Assembly: GCA_000711775.1 (NCBI GenBank)
Contig: ARYC01017706.1
Coordinates: 1-64,000, forward strand
Source of the DNA: Oxytricha trifallax
Lineage: Eukaryota; Ciliophora; Spirotrichea; Sporadotrichida; Oxytrichidae
Reading direction: 5' to 3'
Length of the DNA stretch: 64,000 bases
The notes beneath the pieces were generated by a model. That model did not search any database and was not told the origin of the DNA. It saw only the letters and a program-made list of their open reading frames with translations. This document shows, one piece after another, positions 59,901 through 64,000 of the stretch (position 1 is the stretch's first letter; the number at the start of each line of letters is the position of its first letter). Both the position numbers and the translations under genes were made by a program.

Positions 59901-62900
59901 ACAACTAGCAGCTTTTACTTCAACATGCAAGGAATATGTATAGACAAGGCATTCAAAAATTTCCAACTTGTACTCCCTTAAAGATCTAATATGCTTTCTT
60001 CTTAATGGAAAGATTGAATAAGAAGTAAGAAGCAATCTCTGAACTTACTTAAGCAGAGCAATTCAACCCACCATTTGATGAACAATTCATCATCTACAGA
60101 TACAAGAAAATGAGTGAGGACTTTGGTGATAGTCCTCACGAAAATCATGCAGGAGGTTTAGATGTAGTCGCTAAATTTGCTTACGAGTCTAGTTTGAGGC
60201 AATTCTAACAACATATTGAAAAGTCAGCTTAGCTTCATTATGATTTTTGGAATCACCTAAGAGAGGATAGACCAGATATTGCTAAACTTAATGAATGTGG
60301 GTCTAAAATCAACTAATCAATTATTATGGTCGAGTAATATTGGAGTTAACTCTAAAAGTTAAATTCAAATGCTCCTAAAGCCCTGAAGCTTTATGCTAAA
60401 TTCTTAATTGAAATCTTGAATGATAAAGAAGGAGGGTAAGAACTACTGTCAAGAGCAAAGGATGCAACCAATGTAAAGTAGAATTATTACGATGCAAACA
60501 ACATGAACGACTAAAATTTATGTTATTTTATATTGTTTTTACGAGGACTTGAATGATATTAATGCAATGAGTGCCAACGGTACCCCATGCATTTACGTAA
60601 CTGGAGATAATGACAAAATTGGTATGATAACTCAATGCAACTCTGGCTCGTGTCGTATCTTTGGTTACACAGTAGGAGAAATGAAAAATCACAATGTTGA
60701 AAAGCTGATGCCAGAGGTGTACGCTAAAAACCATTCCAAAATTCTGGATGATGCTTTATCCAAGGGACCGGAAAATATCCCTAATAAAGAAAGATTGGTA
60801 TTTGCAAGACATAAGTCTGGATATATTTTTCCAGTATGGCTGCAACTTAAAATGGTATAAAATACCTCTACAGGTGTTTAATTTGTTGCATTGTTCAAAA
60901 TAGACAAGAAAATTATGAGTTCAAATATAGCATATGTCTTACTTAACAAAGACAAAAAAATCCAAGGAATATCTTCTAGTTGTATGAAGGTAATGAACTT
61001 GGATCTCTAAAAAATGCGTAGACTATCCTAATCAGGCATAGATATAAACAGGCTAGCTCCAAGTTTGTTTGAGAGCGATCATGGAGATTAGAATTTTACT
61101 CAGAAAGCTGGTGCAAATTTGGAATGGTATCTACCAGACTTCGATAAAGCGAAGAGAAACTAGACACCAACTCCAACTAGAAGCGCCAATAAATGGAGTG
61201 ATAATAGCGCAACTACTTCTAGAAGAGGCAAAGAATTAGACCCCAAGAAAATTGGTATTAGCGATTCTAAAATCATACTGTCTTGCCACTTGAACACAAT
61301 TGTCATGGGAGAGCTCGGAGAAATCGGGTGGTATTTAAAACTAGAAAATACTTAAAGTACAAAAGCTAATATAAATTAACGAAAAGATAAGGAGAAGGAA
61401 CGTATCAGATAACCACTCTTCTAGTTTAGATATGAAGCTTCAACTTTTAATTTTATCAGGATCTAATAAATGATCTTCCGTTTAATTTTATACGTTAATT
61501 TAAGATTTCAACTGGAAAGTTTATCAGAGAGCTTAAAGAGACCCCATATACCGATAACGCGACTAAAAATCCTAACTTTGTAAACGGCAGATGGCTTAAC
61601 TTCGTAGGAGAGGAAATAGACGCTTCAACTAAAGGTAACAATCTCAACCCTCTCTAGGGAGATGATGACAAACAAGAAATTGACCACGAGGATGTAAAGC
61701 TATAACTTGAAGAGAAGAGTCATATATGTATAAGATATAATATATATGATGACATTAGGCTAATTAATTTATCGTATTAAAAAACAACTGCCTTTAAAAT
61801 AACTTAAATTTAAAAGCCAAATTAGTGCTAATAACAAAAAGAATGAAATCCCTGAAAATGAGGATCTCTTTGAAAAGAAACGTAGATGGGCAAGAGGCAT
61901 CTCAATTTATAAACTTGTGAACAGCAAATTCCTACCCAATTATATTAAACTAGAAATTTTATTATAGATTTTTAATATTGTTAATAAATTTAAGATTATA
62001 ACCCAAGGACTATGATGAAGATATAAAGAAGCAGCAGCAGGTTGAGGAAGAACAAAGAAAAAGGAACGAAGATGAGGACAAATCAACTTAAAACGTAGAC
62101 GTCTTCAAAAACAACATCAAGTCCAGAAAGGCTCTGTAGATGGCTATAAATGATAAGTCCACTCCAAAAGTATTTAGTATCATACTTATATATAATTACA
62201 GTAGTTTACCATACTCTGTTCCCTCTTTATTTTTCATTATATAAAGCAATTCGCCACTTGAGAATAACAATGAACTTGGTGATGGTATGCCTGCTTGCTC
62301 TGGCCATCACTGAATTCTCAGTCATAAATTCTTAATTTAATGATATCAATGAGAACTTCAACCTTATTTAACAATCATATGGTAGAATCTCTGAGATTCA
62401 AAGAATTGCTTACAAATTTATTTAAGTTTTTTTAAATTATTTTTATCAATAGTCAATTAGGTTATGCTATATATGTATTGTACAACGTTCGAAGTTTGAT
62501 ATTGATCAATGAAAAAAAGCAGACTGTATTTTAAAACTATACAACTAAATCAGACTTTGTCTCATATTTTAATTTTACTTATCAATAATATGTTAAATAT
62601 ATTATAATTAATTAATAATATATTTAATAATATAATTAATAATTTACTATAATTGATTTGAATATTTGCAGAGTGACATAGAAGAAGCTTTGAATAATCT
62701 CTATGATCTGCAGAATACTATATCTTTAACTTCCCTTTCAATGAGTGACCAGCAGCATAAATTAGTGGATACCAAGACTGTGAATTTGTATTTCAGGGAC
62801 TAGGATGAGACTCTTAAGACTTTGAGTTAAAGATTAATTAAATATATCATCGATTGGTCATAGCGAATTAAATTTATGAAATATATATCATTCTAAGTTT

Positions 62901-64000
62901 CTCATTAACAGAAGCAGTACTATAAGTGTCATCTGCTGTGTTCACTGCTCGTCATTTGAACATATCTGAATTTAAGGAGACGCAGGAAGATGTGTATTTT
63001 ATCACTTACAATGTTTACAACGATTTCTTGATTGCCTTGAGGAAGAGTTCACTTTACTATGTGCAAGATCTGCATGATAGAACTAACCAGAAAACTCAAT
63101 TATATATCACTATCAACAATTGACACTTCAATTGTATTAAATAATGTTTGAATATGTTAAACTGAGTTGATTTTGATCTTATTCCTGGCGTCAGTGGGAT
63201 GCATGTTTCTTTCTTTGACAGTCTAAAAATAGTAAAAGCACTGTGTTCAAAAATTAAATATAAATATAAATTGAGTCCTTTTACCTGTGATATCAAACGT
63301 GAATTTAGCAAGGATGAAAGTTCTTTCTTTGTTCGTAGACATACCAAACCATCACGTATTTACTTTAGGTTTTAAATGTGAGAGATTCATAACTAGCTTC
63401 CAAGATGATCATAACGATGAGATCGAGTCTGAAGAAGGTGATAATTAATAATTTTAACATTATTAATTGATAATGCAAAAACAGATGAACAAGAGATGAG
63501 CATGTCAAACTAGAACAAGAGAGGTGGACATAAATTGCCAAAAAATTCCACAAGATCAAACAGGAAATTCCTTCTCAAAGCAGGCTCAGCTACTCTAGCT
63601 ACATCTGCTTATTTCATTAATGATAAAGTAATTTTACCATTGCCTATAATTGAGTTTCTTATTTCCTGGCAATGTTCATTTTGTCTTTACAATACATAAG
63701 CAACATTTAAATTATCACAGAGGAAATGAACACTCTTGCTCAAGCTGAGTCTTACTACTCTTTCTCACAAAATACCGTGAGAGAAATGATTTATAATCCA
63801 GAGAAGCCAGTGCTCAATCATAATAGTTATGAAGTAGCCAGAGATACCATTGAATAACTCTTCAGACTAAATTAACTCATTTTAATAAATATGTTTTTTA
63901 TTGCTACCATCTTATTGAAAATGGTAAACAAAAATTCTAAAAAGACTTAAATTTGACTCATTTTGGAGGATCATTTTAGTAACAGAGAAATACTAAAGGA
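56998..64000 (+). CDS. Multi-pass PAS-domain protein, TmcB-like (3' end outside window)
   Basis: ATG 56998 (MKEKNIGKSSTSADNERE). After a 688-bp IES the N-terminal membrane part reads VLILFDFFQIYYFSFS, LVFFYSQIIVQIF, CIFIICLVILDIFYVSYSF, VWPLQALRSVCGLFVTVLFL, SFVVSFIFIIICIIVSLTYF and further helices to about 59620. A soluble region (GEEVALQIRFLLHL, YRQGIQKFPTCTPLKIQYA, tetratricopeptide-like) precedes a PAS domain (60550-60900: GSCRIFGYTVGEMKNHNVEK, FARHKSGYIFPVWLQLKMV). Later come a basic coiled stretch, LVMVCLLALAITEFSVI, VYFITYNVYNDFLIALRKSS and FLDIP-type segment VDIPNHHV. This order is that of the large family called PAS or TmcB-like proteins in ciliates, probably sensors. Many IESs/introns remain unresolved, and the frame runs off the window. 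Confidence 0.75.
57147..57834. other. IES, 688 bp, pointer GCATAT, with coding-like interior
   Basis: GCATAT at 57147-57152 and 57835-57840. Removal joins DDETSHWKHI to LTLSNNFYFQSQIVLILFDF in frame. The interior from about 57360 to 57780 is richer in GC than other IESs here and has open frames on both strands. Confidence 0.75.
57370..57603 (+). CDS. Possible ORF nested inside the 688-bp IES
   Basis: MKKYYSQIESQLTSISLTEK to FQVFELNL, 77 codons before TGA, with in-frame TAA/TAG as Gln; the frame then stays open to about 57778. A minus-strand frame (MVTFAINKVPAKIQSLRKII, about 57715-57555) is also plausible, so the strand is undecided. It could be a germline-limited gene, a stray segment of another gene, or chance. 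Confidence 0.3.
60507..60540. other. IES, 34 bp, pointer ACGA
   Basis: ACGA at 60507-60510 and 60541-60544. Removal joins NYYDANNMNE to DLNDINAMSANG, leading directly into the PAS domain; otherwise the frame ends at TGA. Confidence 0.85.

Noticed and set aside
1-64000. Standard genetic code or bacterial origin
   Set aside because: Conserved proteins (GH38, SDR, CFAP418, UNC-93) contain many in-frame TAA/TAG codons, and GT...AG introns occur.

Overview
The window reads as germline (micronuclear) DNA of a spirotrich/hypotrich ciliate of the Oxytricha-Stylonychia type. Three lines of evidence support this. (1) Long reading frames exist only if TAA and TAG are read as glutamine and TGA is the only stop. 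(2) Genes are cut by short AT-rich segments flanked by direct repeats of 4-13 bp (pointers). Removing one repeat plus the segment restores the frame and the conserved protein, and the segments usually lack GT...AG ends, so they behave as internal eliminated sequences (IESs). (3) Three interstitial C4A4C4 tracts match the hypotrich telomere repeat. No prokaryotic features, rRNA or recognisable tRNA genes were seen. Coordinates of coding features are whole spans; they include IESs and introns, only some of which could be resolved.

Layout. 1-1045 is a GC-richer fragment followed by T-rich DNA. 1046-4583 (+) is a Q-rich gene split inside an exon by a 1.6-kb LINE-like element carrying its own intact ORF. 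4913-7420 (+) is a multi-pass membrane protein; 7564-10413 (-) a coiled-coil protein; 10676-13309 (+) a protein with a J-domain-like HPDK segment; 13443-14268 (-) an unknown. 14269-15481 holds a palindromic MITE-like element and a SINE-like element whose 3' end matches the LINE-like element. 15482-17906 (-) is a heavily interrupted Q/P/R-rich protein. 18198-25199 (+) carries a type II membrane anchor followed by two GH31 glycosidase-like modules (sucrase-isomaltase-like layout, catalytic residues eroded). 25431-26857 (-) is an IQ-motif protein; 27053-32542 (-) a GH38 alpha-mannosidase with intact metal and catalytic motifs; 33030-36266 (+) a coiled-coil protein; 36725-38703 (-) an UNC-93-like transporter; 38957-40570 (-) a METTL13/EEF1AKMT-like methyltransferase; 40840-41280 (-) a poly-Q protein; 41913-42544 (-) centrin.

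42861-45973 (+) is a Cys-rich/coiled-coil protein; 46085-46576 (+) unknown; 46773-47747 (+) a CFAP418 (C8orf37) homologue; 48594-50091 (-) an ankyrin-type protein; 50245-50757 (-) a small putatively N-myristoylated protein; 50892-53620 (+) a coiled-coil protein with a second MITE-like copy inside one of its IESs; 53815-55399 (+) an RDH10/HSD17B-like SDR with a His-rich N terminus; 55400-56997 AT-rich DNA; and 56998-64000 (+, cut by the window edge) a multi-pass PAS-domain protein of the ciliate TmcB-like type.

In the somatic nucleus each of these loci would normally become its own small chromosome, so neighbours here need not be co-expressed. Several (centrin, CFAP418, ankyrin, IQ and coiled-coil proteins) suit ciliary or cortical functions. 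The most notable observation is a retroelement inserted in coding sequence whose 13-bp target-site duplication has exactly the form of an IES pointer.
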